Part shown: positions 1 to 5,910 of the stretch, piece by piece
Layout: each line of letters starts with the position of its first letter
How positions within the stretch are numbered: position 1 is the first letter of the stretch
Assembly: GCA_937141995.1 (NCBI GenBank)
Contig: CAKZQX010000101.1
Span: forward strand, 1 to 6,270
Reading direction: 5' to 3'
DNA from: an uncultured Chloroflexaceae bacterium
GTDB lineage: Bacteria > Chloroflexota > Chloroflexia > Chloroflexales > Chloroflexaceae
Length of the DNA stretch: 6,270 nt
Translations under genes and position numbers: made by a program
Notes under the pieces: model-generated
The model's input: the letters and a program-made list of their open reading frames with translations, nothing else
What the model was told of the DNA's origin: nothing
Database searches by the model: none

Positions 1-1513
1 CCAGCAGTGCTTGGAGCCGCCGCACCTCGGCATAAAAATAGGAAATTCCATCTGTCACCGAGTCGCTCACTTTAATGCAAGTAAATAACCGGAAGAGTCG
101 TATCTGAAACCGGGTGGCATCGACCGGGCTACCGGCATAGGCCAGCGCAAGATTGATCCCCACCGTCCGCAAAAAGGTGCTCTTGCCGGCCATGTTCGAT
201 CCGGTGATAATCGCAACTTCCCCCGGCGTGTTGACCGCAAAATCATTGCGCACCTTCGCGCCGTCGGGGAGGAGCGGATGCCCCAACCCCTGTCCCCGGA
301 GCAGTGGTGTCCCGGTCTGTTCTGCGGCAGGGGTGAACGTTGGGAAGGTATACTCCGGATTCAGATAAGCCAGATTCGCCAGGGCGCCGGCGGCCTCAAG
401 TTCAAACCAGACATCCATCCAGATCGGGAGATGCGCGGCCAGGTTGCGTTTAAGCTGCCGCAGCCGGTACGCAAAATACATGTCCCAGGGCAGCGCGGCA
501 TTCAGGAAAAACCAGGCAAAGGGATTTCCGCGTAGCCCGGTAGCGGCAACGACGCGCGTAATCCGCGCCAGATGGTGGGAGGGGCGCTGTGATTCGCTCC
601 GGAATGGCGTACAGAGCGCCGCCAGATGGGGTGTGTTGTGGTAGCCGTAGGTTTCCAGGTAGCGAAAGACGGCCAGCAGTTGCTCCAACGCCTCGCGCAG
701 AGCGGTCGCCTCATCGAAGACCTGCCCCGTCACGCGGGCCATTGCCAGGAGCAGTACCAGGTAAAGCACCAGCGTTACCTGCCAGATAGGTGGCAGCAAC
801 CCTACTGCATTCAGCACGAGCAGACTGAGATTGAGCAGAATAAAGGCGCTGAACAGGACAAGCAGGCGGCCCAGTGGCGCGGTTGGCGCAGACCCGTCGA
901 GCCATGCCAGGAGACGCTGCGCATCCCACTTCTCCGCTGTGCGCGCGGCGAGGCGGGCATGGAGGGTCAGTTGCTCGCGGAAGTGCCGTTGCCGCATTAA
1001 TTCGCGGATACGCTGCTGCCGCTGCATCACCTGTTCCATGTCGGGAACCGGCGTTGTTAGCCAGTCACGCAGGCGCAGACTGCCCGCGCGCGAGCTGGTC
1101 GTATCGATCAGATGGTGCAGGGAGCGCGCGCCGACGATGTCGAGGTCCGCCTCGAAGGGATGCTCATAGCGCGGCTGCTCGATGAACGTGGCCGGCAGGT
1201 GAGTCCAGTCAAGCTGCATCCGGGCGATCTGGGTAATCTTTATGGCCTGCCAGGTGGTATGTCGGGCAATGCTGCGCTCAACCTGCTGGTGGCAACGGAC
1301 GACCAGACCAAAGATCAGTGCAGTAACAACCAACCCTCCCCAGAAGAGCCAGTCACCCACCTGAAAGAGGGCAATACCGCTGAGGGTCAGCCCTCCCAGA
1401 AAGATGCCAACCCTGATCCATGAGTAGTGCTGACTGGTTTGCTGCAACTGCTCCAGCCGCCGCTGCAGCCGCCGGACCTGGCGCTGATGGGCGTGGAGAC
1501 GGGTTTCTTTCAA
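1..1513 (-). CDS. MutS-family ATPase with transmembrane segments (partial, C-terminus beyond left edge)
   Basis: Reading the minus strand from 1513 gives one uninterrupted frame of 504 codons that runs off the left edge. The Walker A loop GSNMAGKST of MutS domain V lies at residues 438-446, preceded by GHPLLP and followed by FLRTVGINLALAYAG, all typical of MutS ATPase domains. A MutS core-like segment (VGARSLHHLIDTTSSRAGSLRLRDWL) spans roughly 127-151. Hydrophobic stretches at about 33-51, 55-73, 216-238 and 244-258 look like two pairs of membrane helices, after a short N-terminal coiled coil (about 10-28). The mismatch-recognition domains I and II of true MutS are absent. The family of membrane-associated MutS-related proteins is known, but its role is not established and mismatch repair should not be assumed. 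Walker B and the rest of the ATPase lie outside the window. Start: an in-frame stop sits just upstream, and TTG at 1513-1511 follows GGAG by 5 bases; no ATG is available near there. Confidence 0.9.
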   Translation of the reverse strand, partial: MKETRLHAHQRQVRRLQRRLEQLQQTSQHYSWIRVGIFLGGLTLSGIALFQVGDWLFWGGLVVTALIFGLVVRCHQQVERSIARHTTWQAIKITQIARMQLDWTHLPATFIEQPRYEHPFEADLDIVGARSLHHLIDTTSSRAGSLRLRDWLTTPVPDMEQVMQRQQRIRELMRQRHFREQLTLHARLAARTAEKWDAQRLLAWLDGSAPTAPLGRLLVLFSAFILLNLSLLVLNAVGLLPPIWQVTLVLYLVLLLAMARVTGQVFDEATALREALEQLLAVFRYLETYGYHNTPHLAALCTPFRSESQRPSHHLARITRVVAATGLRGNPFAWFFLNAALPWDMYFAYRLRQLKRNLAAHLPIWMDVWFELEAAGALANLAYLNPEYTFPTFTPAAEQTGTPLLRGQGLGHPLLPDGAKVRNDFAVNTPGEVAIITGSNMAGKSTFLRTVGINLALAYAGSPVDATRFQIRLFRLFTCIKVSDSVTDGISYFYAEVRRLQALL

Positions 1514-1518
1514 TATGG

Positions 1519-1522
1519 CTCC
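1519..1522 (-). promoter_or_regulatory. Ribosome binding site for the MutS-like gene (decides a TTG start)
   Basis: GGAG on the minus strand (complement of CTCC) lies 5 bases before TTG at 1513-1511. An in-frame TAA upstream of it leaves TTG as the only sensible start preceding the coiled coil and first membrane segment. Confidence 0.65.
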
Positions 1523-1571
1523 AACCGGTTATGGGTTACGGGTTTCATAGAACATCGTCTGAACGGCTCCC

Positions 1572-1577
1572 ATTATA
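1572..1577 (-). promoter_or_regulatory. Probable -10 box of the MutS-like gene
   Basis: A perfect TATAAT on the minus strand sits about 58 bases upstream of the TTG start. The -35 region is poor: CGTCCT at 17-base spacing, TTCGTC at 19. The promoter is therefore inferred mainly from the -10 box and its position in the gap between two same-strand genes. Transcription would begin near 1565. Confidence 0.5.
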
Positions 1578-1588
1578 CACGATGCGGC

Positions 1589-1616
1589 GGGCAGAGGACG
1601 AAGGGCAGAGGGCGAA
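1589..1616. repeat. Two tandem 14-bp purine-rich units in the intergenic gap
   Basis: GGGCAGAGGACGAA at 1589-1602 is followed directly by GGGCAGAGGGCGAA at 1603-1616, with one mismatch between units. A degenerate purine-rich continuation (GAACAAAGGACGGG) runs to 1630. The array overlaps the -35 region of the MutS-like gene. The rest of the 1514-1756 gap shows no coding potential and no clear terminator for the response-regulator gene. Confidence 0.7.
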
Positions 1617-1756
1617 GAACAAAGGACGGGGGCGGGTTGCGGCTTTTCTCCTGTCCTCCTGCCGCTTGCCAGGCACAACCGTGGACTATTTGTATTTGCC
1701 GCAAGAACCCTTCTGCGTACGCATTCCTGGCGTTGAGGTCGCCGGCAGAGCCGCGG

Positions 1757-2407
1757 CTAAATCAGGCCGAGCTTGCCGGCCGTGTAGACAATCTCTGTGC
1801 GGTGGTTAACATCGAGTTTACGCATGATCTTGCGGATGTGAAACTTGACGGTACTCTCGCTGATAGCGATACTGTCACCAATCTGGCGATTGGAGTAGCC
1901 TTGCCGTAGCAGATGCATAATCTCCATTTCGCGCTCGGTAAACTCCAGCGCGGGTTGGCCCACGTTATCGCCACTCAGAACATTGCGCATCACCAGGGCC
2001 GCGCTGCGGGTATCCAGCGCCGACTCACCCCGGTTCACGGCGCGGACAATCTTAACCAGATCGATTGCGTCCACATCCTTGAGCACATAGCCGCGCGCAC
2101 CGCTGCGGATGGCCTGCAGCACCAGGCGCTCCTCCAGGAAAGTCGTCAGCACAATCACCCCCGTCTGCGGGTAGCCAGTCGTGATCGTCTGGCAAACATC
2201 AATGCCCTCGGCGGTGCCACGCTCGCCCAGGCTCAGGTCAAGCAGCACAATATCCGGCATAACGCTGTCCAGCATGCCCAGGGCGACCCGTCCGCTATCG
2301 GCTTCGCCGACCACTTCAATGCCCTGTTCCAGCTCCAGGATTGAGCGCAGCCCGTGGCGGACAATGCTATGATCATCAACAATCATTAACCGAATAGGCG
2401 TGTTCAC
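1757..2407 (-). CDS. NarL/LuxR-family two-component response regulator
   Basis: A 216-residue DNA-binding response regulator, the usual length for the NarL/FixJ class. The receiver domain occupies about residues 5-122, with the acidic pair D11-D12, phospho-acceptor D57 in VLLDLSL, the T88/T89 switch position and the conserved K110 in YVLKD. A LuxR-type helix-turn-helix follows at about 154-216 (LEFTEREMEIMHLLRQGYSNRQIG, then STVKFHIRKIMRKLDV). It is expected to be phosphorylated by the kinase encoded just upstream, whose last 32 bases it overlaps, and then to bind promoters as a dimer. The start is GTG at 2407-2405, with AGGAG 8 bases upstream. The targets cannot be read from the sequence. 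The nearby alcohol dehydrogenase and mycofactocin genes are the natural candidates, since NarL-type regulators such as ErbR/AgmR control alcohol oxidation in Pseudomonas. Family assignment is secure; the target assignment is inference. Confidence 0.95.
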   Translation of the reverse strand: MNTPIRLMIVDDHSIVRHGLRSILELEQGIEVVGEADSGRVALGMLDSVMPDIVLLDLSLGERGTAEGIDVCQTITTGYPQTGVIVLTTFLEERLVLQAIRSGARGYVLKDVDAIDLVKIVRAVNRGESALDTRSAALVMRNVLSGDNVGQPALEFTEREMEIMHLLRQGYSNRQIGDSIAISESTVKFHIRKIMRKLDVNHRTEIVYTAGKLGLI

Positions 2408-3740
2408 ACTGGCTACTCCTGTTGATCATCTGGAGCGGTGCAGTGATACAGACCTCCGTGCCCCCCGATGGACGGCGTGTGATGGTCAGGTCGCCGCCAA
2501 CCTCCTGGGCGCGCTCATGCATGGTGCAAAGCCCAAAATGGCCGGCCGGCTGTCCGACATGTGGCTCCTGCTCCTGCTGCAGATACGCTTCCGGGATACC
2601 GATGCCATCGTCGGTCACAGTAATCTGAACCAACTCCGCGTCAAACTGGACTTCAATCCAGGCACTGCCGGCCTGGGCGTGTTTGTAGGCATTGAAGAGC
2701 GCTTCCTGCACAATATGGTAGCAGGCATACTCTAATTCGGTGGGGAGCGTTCCCGGCGCATCCGCTACATGGAGCTGAACGTGCAGATGGGTGCGGCGGG
2801 TAAAGTCGGTTGCCAGATCATTCAATGCCTCAACCAGACTGACCTGGCTGGTTTTGATCGTGGAAAGCTCAAAGATGGCCTCGCGAACGCGGGTAATTGC
2901 GCCACGGGCCATCTCCTTGGTGCTGCTGATACGCTCATACACAGGCGTCTGCGGGAGCAACTGTGCGCGGCACCATTCCAGATTCATGCCGATGCTGATA
3001 AGATGTTGGGCGACATTGTCGTGTAGTTCACGGGCGATGCGGTTACGCTCTTTGTTGACCGTCTCATTCTGGCGGGCCCGAATAAGCCGCCGCCGGGCGC
3101 GTTCCAGTTGACGATTCTGCTCCTCCAGTTGCGTTTTTTGCCGGTAGGTTTCTTCGTAGTGCGCGGTCGCTTCGGCCCGCAGGCGTTCACTCTCTTCATA
3201 GAGCCGGGCATTCTCAAAGGCTACTGCTGCCTGGTTTGCCAGAGTCTGCAATACCGAGAGTTCCCGTTCATCCAGCACAAACTGATGCCCCGGCATAACC
3301 ACCAGGGCACCGACCAGTTGCCGGCTCAGGAACATCGGTTCCCCCAGGATGCCGGGCAATCCGGGCGTAATCGCTACAACGAGACGGCGTTGCGCGATGA
3401 CCTGATCGATCACGGTATCCAACACCAGGGGCATGTCGGTGTTGGTCTGTACTGCCGCTTCATGCCCATTGTGGCCGGTAATCCAGCGCTGTCTGGCTGC
3501 ATCATTCAGGGCAATAACAGCCCAGTCGGCTTCAAAATGTTGGGCGGCCACCCGGACCACGGCCTGGGCCAGGAAGGGCACGCCGCTGGTGGTGTTGCAG
3601 AGCGCCGCCGAGATATTGGCAATCGAGGCAATCGCCCGATCCAGGCGGCGTTCTTTTTCCCGATACTCCGGGTAGTAGGTTCGCTTGGATGACTTGAGCC
3701 CGGTAAGATGTTCAAGCAGGTGTTCGCGCGTTGTTTCCAT
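2376..3740 (-). CDS. Cytosolic GAF-domain sensor histidine kinase (HisKA_3 / NarX-type transmitter)
   Basis: A 454-residue sensor kinase with no membrane segment or signal peptide, so a cytoplasmic signal is likely. The N-terminal region, about 35-178, has GAF character: it includes SAALCNTTSGVPFLAQAV and ends in LQTLANQAAVAFENARLYEE, the usual GAF exit helix. A coiled coil of about 180-228 leads into the HisKA_3 dimerisation domain ERNRIARELHDNVAQHL, with the phospho-acceptor His240. The HATPase domain shows the N box EALFNAYKHA (Asn350, His354), the G1 box DDGIGIP (377-383) and a G2-like GHFGLCTMHERA (400-411). It lies 24 bases downstream of the alcohol dehydrogenase and overlaps the response regulator by 32 bases, which suggests one operon and a cognate pair. 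The signal is unknown; the ligand of such GAF domains cannot be predicted from sequence. The start ATG at 3740 has only a weak GAAAG upstream. Confidence 0.93.
   Translation of the reverse strand: METTREHLLEHLTGLKSSKRTYYPEYREKERRLDRAIASIANISAALCNTTSGVPFLAQAVVRVAAQHFEADWAVIALNDAARQRWITGHNGHEAAVQTNTDMPLVLDTVIDQVIAQRRLVVAITPGLPGILGEPMFLSRQLVGALVVMPGHQFVLDERELSVLQTLANQAAVAFENARLYEESERLRAEATAHYEETYRQKTQLEEQNRQLERARRRLIRARQNETVNKERNRIARELHDNVAQHLISIGMNLEWCRAQLLPQTPVYERISSTKEMARGAITRVREAIFELSTIKTSQVSLVEALNDLATDFTRRTHLHVQLHVADAPGTLPTELEYACYHIVQEALFNAYKHAQAGSAWIEVQFDAELVQITVTDDGIGIPEAYLQQEQEPHVGQPAGHFGLCTMHERAQEVGGDLTITRRPSGGTEVCITAPLQMINRSSQCEHAYSVNDC
2416..2420 (-). promoter_or_regulatory. Ribosome binding site of the response regulator
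   Basis: AGGAG on the minus strand lies 8 bases before the GTG start at 2407 and inside the 3' end of the kinase gene. It supports GTG as the start and points to translational coupling of the two genes. Confidence 0.7.
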
Positions 3741-3764
3741 AATAGCATCTTTCTAACCGCATGA

Positions 3765-4913
3765 TTACATTGCTTTATGGAGCACTGTAGCGATCACAGC
3801 AGCAGTCGTCTCACGTGGATTGGTCGCCATACATGCATCGCGCAATGCGTTTTCGCACACCACGGGAACCAACTTCTCGGTCATGCCAACCGCCGCCAGT
3901 CGCTGCGTCAGGCCAATGCGGTGGGCCAGGTTGCGGACTGCAGCAATGGCTGCCGCGCCTGCTTCAAAGGGCGTCATGTCGGCGGTGTCGATCCCCATGG
4001 CCCGGGCGATAGCGGCATAGCGCTCCGGACAGGCTTCCAGGTTGAACTCCATCACATACGGCAGCAGCAGGGCGCTCAACGCGCTATGGTGCGAGTCGAG
4101 CAGACCGCCAATCTGATGGGCTATCGCGTGGGTTGCGCCCAGGATAGCGTTGGAGAAGGCCAGCCCCGCGTGCAGACTGCCACGGGCCATCGCTGCTTTG
4201 GCGGACAGGTCACTGCTCCCGGCAACCGACAAGGGTAAATGTGCGAAAAGAAGCTCGATGGAACGTAAGGCATGTACATCGGTCAAAAACGTGGCCGCCA
4301 GCGAAACATAAGCCTCAATGCTATGCGTCAGGGCATCCATCCCGATTGTCGCCGTCAGATAGGCGTCTTTCGTTGTCAAGAGCAGCGGATCAGTAATCGA
4401 AATATCCGGGATAAGTGACTTACTGATCAAGGTCATCTTGATGCGGCGTGAGGTGTCGCTAATAATTGCAAACTGCGAGACATCGGCACCGCTGCCGCCG
4501 GTGGATGGAACCATCACCATGGGCGGCAGGGGTCGCTGGATCTTATCAACCCCTTCGTACGCCTGAATCCGGCCACCATTAGTGCTTAACACCGCAATGC
4601 CTTTGGCGGCATCGATGCAACTGCCGCCCCCTAGTGCAACCAGGGCATCGCATTTGTTCTCATGGTAACGGATGACACCGGACTCAACCTCGTAATCCTT
4701 GGGATTAGGGGTGACCTCAGACCAGAGTACATGGTCTACCTGTTCGGCCTCGATATGCGGAAGTAGTGTTTCGAGCCAACCGGCAGCGATCACACCGGGA
4801 TCGGTGACTACCAGCACCCGGGTTGCCCCCAGTCGCCGTACGGCCTTCCCCACCTGTGCCAGTGAGCCGGCCCCAAAGATTACTTCAGGCACAACAAACT
4901 TGCAGAACTGCAT
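3765..4913 (-). CDS. Iron-containing (group III) alcohol dehydrogenase, ErcA-like
   Basis: A member of the Fe-ADH family, which oxidises alcohols with NAD(P) and a bound divalent metal. From ATG 4913 it has 382 residues, the typical family length. Visible motifs are KFVVPEVIFGAG at the N-terminus, GGGSCIDAAK (95-104) and PSTGGSGADVSQ (136-147) for the nucleotide, and probable metal ligands Asp193, His197 (MDALTHSIEAY), His262 (ATHAIAH) and His276. The usual PHG around the last ligand reads SHHS here. DPGVIAAGW, GADVSQFAIISD and GLAFSNAILGA resemble, from memory, ErcA, a Pseudomonas Fe-ADH homologue with a regulatory role in ethanol oxidation, so a sensory function is possible. It leads an apparent operon with the kinase and response regulator and is divergent from the mycofactocin genes. 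A GTG at 4964 would add 17 residues. I prefer 4913 because of family length, though neither start has a clear ribosome binding site. Confidence 0.93.
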   Translation of the reverse strand: MQFCKFVVPEVIFGAGSLAQVGKAVRRLGATRVLVVTDPGVIAAGWLETLLPHIEAEQVDHVLWSEVTPNPKDYEVESGVIRYHENKCDALVALGGGSCIDAAKGIAVLSTNGGRIQAYEGVDKIQRPLPPMVMVPSTGGSGADVSQFAIISDTSRRIKMTLISKSLIPDISITDPLLLTTKDAYLTATIGMDALTHSIEAYVSLAATFLTDVHALRSIELLFAHLPLSVAGSSDLSAKAAMARGSLHAGLAFSNAILGATHAIAHQIGGLLDSHHSALSALLLPYVMEFNLEACPERYAAIARAMGIDTADMTPFEAGAAAIAAVRNLAHRIGLTQRLAAVGMTEKLVPVVCENALRDACMATNPRETTAAVIATVLHKAM

Positions 4914-5230
4914 AGTCGTTATTCTGATGTATGCTACATTCGACAGTAGCTTCTTTTCCGGCACTGCGCCGGTAGCGTACTACAGGATCGTATTCAGCGG
5001 TGTGGGTAAGGGAGGAATATACTGCACTTTGCAGGGAGGCGATACGCCGGATGTACTGGTCGTACATTGTGGACTATTTTGCATATGATACCTGGCGTAC
5101 AGGGGGAAAACTGCCAAACGCCTCTCTGCGTATGCTCCGAAGACCTCCCGCGTCTCGGGTTTCTCTAATTGTTTGTACAGGTAACACAGGTTCTGGATAC
5201 GGTGAACCGGTTGAAATGCGCCGGGCGCAG

Positions 5231-5267
5231 GTTAAACATGTTTAGAGTTGTAAATATGGTGTTTAAC
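5231..5267. promoter_or_regulatory. Candidate operator: palindrome plus inverted half-sites
   Basis: TAAACATGTTTA at 5233-5244 is a perfect 12-bp palindrome. GTTAAAC (5231-5237) and GTTTAAC (5261-5267) also form a 7-bp inverted pair 23 bases apart. The group lies just downstream of the inferred start of the minus-strand transcript near 5270, where a bound repressor could block elongation. The binding protein is unknown; the operon's own NarL-type regulator or a mycofactocin-locus regulator outside the window are possibilities. Confidence 0.45.
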
Positions 5268-5276
5268 TATTTTTCT

Positions 5277-5305
5277 ATTATACCGACCGGCGCGCACTAC
5301 GTCAA
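5277..5305 (-). promoter_or_regulatory. Sigma-70-type promoter for the alcohol dehydrogenase-kinase-regulator operon
   Basis: On the minus strand TTGACG (5305-5300), a 17-base spacer and a perfect TATAAT (5282-5277) give 11 of 12 consensus bases. Transcription should start near 5270 and proceed toward the dehydrogenase. It is the best promoter in the window. Confidence 0.75.
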
Positions 5306-5394
5306 ATGTTTCCCCACAGAAGCCAGGTAAACTGTCCAGTTGGTTAGCAGTCTTACTGCCCTATCGGTCAACCTGCAATTATCCAGGCAGTGAG

Positions 5395-5423
5395 TTACAA
5401 GCCTGGGGTGAGAATGCTATGAT
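5395..5423 (+). promoter_or_regulatory. Candidate promoter for mftA with extended -10
   Basis: TGCTATGAT at 5415-5423 matches an extended -10 element (TGnTATGAT). TTACAA at 5395-5400, 17 bases upstream, is a weak -35. An inverted repeat CCAGGC (5383-5388) / GCCTGG (5401-5406) brackets the -35. Transcription from near 5430 would give mftA a leader of about 145 bases. Support is moderate to weak; a TAATAT at 5506-5511 is an alternative -10. Confidence 0.4.
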
Positions 5424-5560
5424 AGGAAGCATCCAGCATGTGTAACTGTTTGGCCGGCAGTGTCGTATCCTACCGGATATGGTGTTTGTGTTATCATTCA
5501 CAATGTAATATATCGCTGGTTCATGCAGTTCAACTGGATGAAGGTTTTGTGCCTTGAAAT

Positions 5561-5566
5561 AAGGAG
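5561..5566 (+). promoter_or_regulatory. Ribosome binding site of mftA (decides the start)
   Basis: AAGGAG lies 10 bases before ATG 5577. No comparable site precedes the in-frame ATG at 5460, and the 39 extra residues from there are rich in Cys and aromatics and unlike a precursor leader. The 5577 start is therefore chosen. Confidence 0.75.
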
Positions 5567-5576
5567 AGACTTCGCT

Positions 5577-5759
5577 ATGGATCTTCAACACGATGACGCA
5601 GCCGTGGAAGTCGTGACCACGCTCTCGGAAACGTACGTATATCCAACAACTGAAGCTCAGCGCGCAGAGAACCACGCAAGTCGGAACGATACGCCGCAAA
5701 TTCTCGCCGAACTGGTCATTGAGGAGGTCAGTATCGACGGCATGTGTGGCGTGTATTAA
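5577..5759 (+). CDS. mftA: Mycofactocin precursor peptide MftA
   Basis: A 60-residue peptide whose last residues, EEVSIDGMCGVY, carry the hallmark C-terminus of MftA, the ribosomal precursor of the redox cofactor mycofactocin. In the known pathway the leader is bound by MftB. The radical SAM enzyme MftC then decarboxylates the final Tyr60 and links it to Val59, MftE releases the Val-Tyr-derived product, MftD oxidises it to a redox-active form, and MftF adds sugars. The C-terminal motif is intact, including Val59, Tyr60 and Cys57. The leader is acidic and about twice the length of the roughly 30-residue mycobacterial precursor. No mftB or mftC follows in the window; instead a strong hairpin and a mycofactocin-type SDR gene lie downstream. 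The start is set by AAGGAG at 5561. The C-terminal signature is highly specific, so confidence is high even though the gene is small. Confidence 0.92.
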   Translation: MDLQHDDAAVEVVTTLSETYVYPTTEAQRAENHASRNDTPQILAELVIEEVSIDGMCGVY

Positions 5760-5769
5760 GTTGGTCTAC

Positions 5770-5805
5770 GGCACAGGTGCGGGTGATTCCACCCACACCT
5801 GTGCC
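5770..5805 (+). terminator. Strong hairpin after mftA, possibly a partial terminator or processing stem
   Basis: Arms at 5770-5785 and 5790-5805 pair over 16 bp with one mismatch (C opposite A) and a 4-base loop ATTC. The hairpin begins 11 bases after the mftA stop codon. No T-run follows on either strand, so a classical rho-independent terminator is doubtful. A stem that protects the upstream message or lowers readthrough into the SDR gene would suit a precursor needed in excess. That role is inference. Confidence 0.5.
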
Positions 5806-5836
5806 GCACTGATAGATGATAGTATCGTATCGTGAT

Positions 5837-5848
5837 CGTTCCGGAACG
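5837..5848. promoter_or_regulatory. Perfect 12-bp palindrome upstream of the SDR gene
   Basis: CGTTCCGGAACG is a perfect palindrome 62 bases before the SDR start, and AACCGGGTT at 5864-5872 adds a second dyad. They could be operator sites for a dimeric regulator, but nothing in the window identifies one. Confidence 0.3.
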
Positions 5849-5910
5849 CCCACAGGAATGCTCAACCGGGTTAACCAGACCTCAGACATGGTGAATGGTG
5901 TCAAAATCTT

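Larger units (their letters stand above)
4914..5576. other. Divergent intergenic region between the alcohol dehydrogenase and mftA
   Basis: About 660 bases without a convincing gene; small open frames here lack family features and sensible ribosome binding sites. It holds a good minus-strand promoter (5277-5305), inverted TAAAC/GTTTA elements (5231-5267), a candidate plus-strand promoter (5395-5423) and several short inverted repeats: CCGGC/GCCGG at 4958-4972, ATGTAC/GTACAT at 5051-5067, TGCGCCGGGCGCA at 5217-5229, and CCAGGC/GCCTGG at 5383-5406. Transcription of the dehydrogenase operon would therefore carry a long 5' leader of about 360 bases. Confidence 0.75.

Noticed and set aside
153..1423. 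Several plus-strand frames of 60-125 codons opposite the MutS-like gene
   Set aside because: The minus-strand frame is open for 504 codons with clear MutS motifs; the plus-strand frames overlap one another, are low in complexity and rich in Arg, Pro and Ala.
1700..1756. Short dyads (TGCGTACGCA, AGCCGCGGCT) after the response regulator, considered as its terminator
   Set aside because: No usable loop for the palindromes and no T-run in the direction of transcription.
3108..3692. A 194-codon plus-strand open frame opposite the kinase
   Set aside because: It lies wholly antisense to the GAF and coiled-coil region of a well-supported kinase and has no recognisable domain.
1681..5077. GTGGACTATTT shared by 1681-1691 and 5068-5078, considered as a dispersed repeat
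   Set aside because: An 11-base match between two points in 6 kb is expected several times by chance, and the flanks do not align well.
5000..5245. An 81-codon plus-strand open frame in the divergent region
   Set aside because: No family features or ribosome binding site, and it crosses the leader and operator of the opposite-strand operon.
5178..5333. Four CAGGTTA/CAGGTAA-like sites around the divergent promoter, considered as regulator half-sites
   Set aside because: Spacing is irregular (9, 41 and 96 bases) and the motif is short and degenerate.
5460..5576. Upstream in-frame ATG that would lengthen mftA by 39 residues
   Set aside because: No ribosome binding site before 5460, a Cys- and aromatic-rich extension unlike a precursor leader, and a good AAGGAG in front of ATG 5577.
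5379..5699. A 106-codon minus-strand open frame opposite mftA
   Set aside because: It overlaps the precursor gene and its ribosome binding site in antisense, shows no recognisable domain and has an irregular Cys-rich composition; it is a shadow of mftA.
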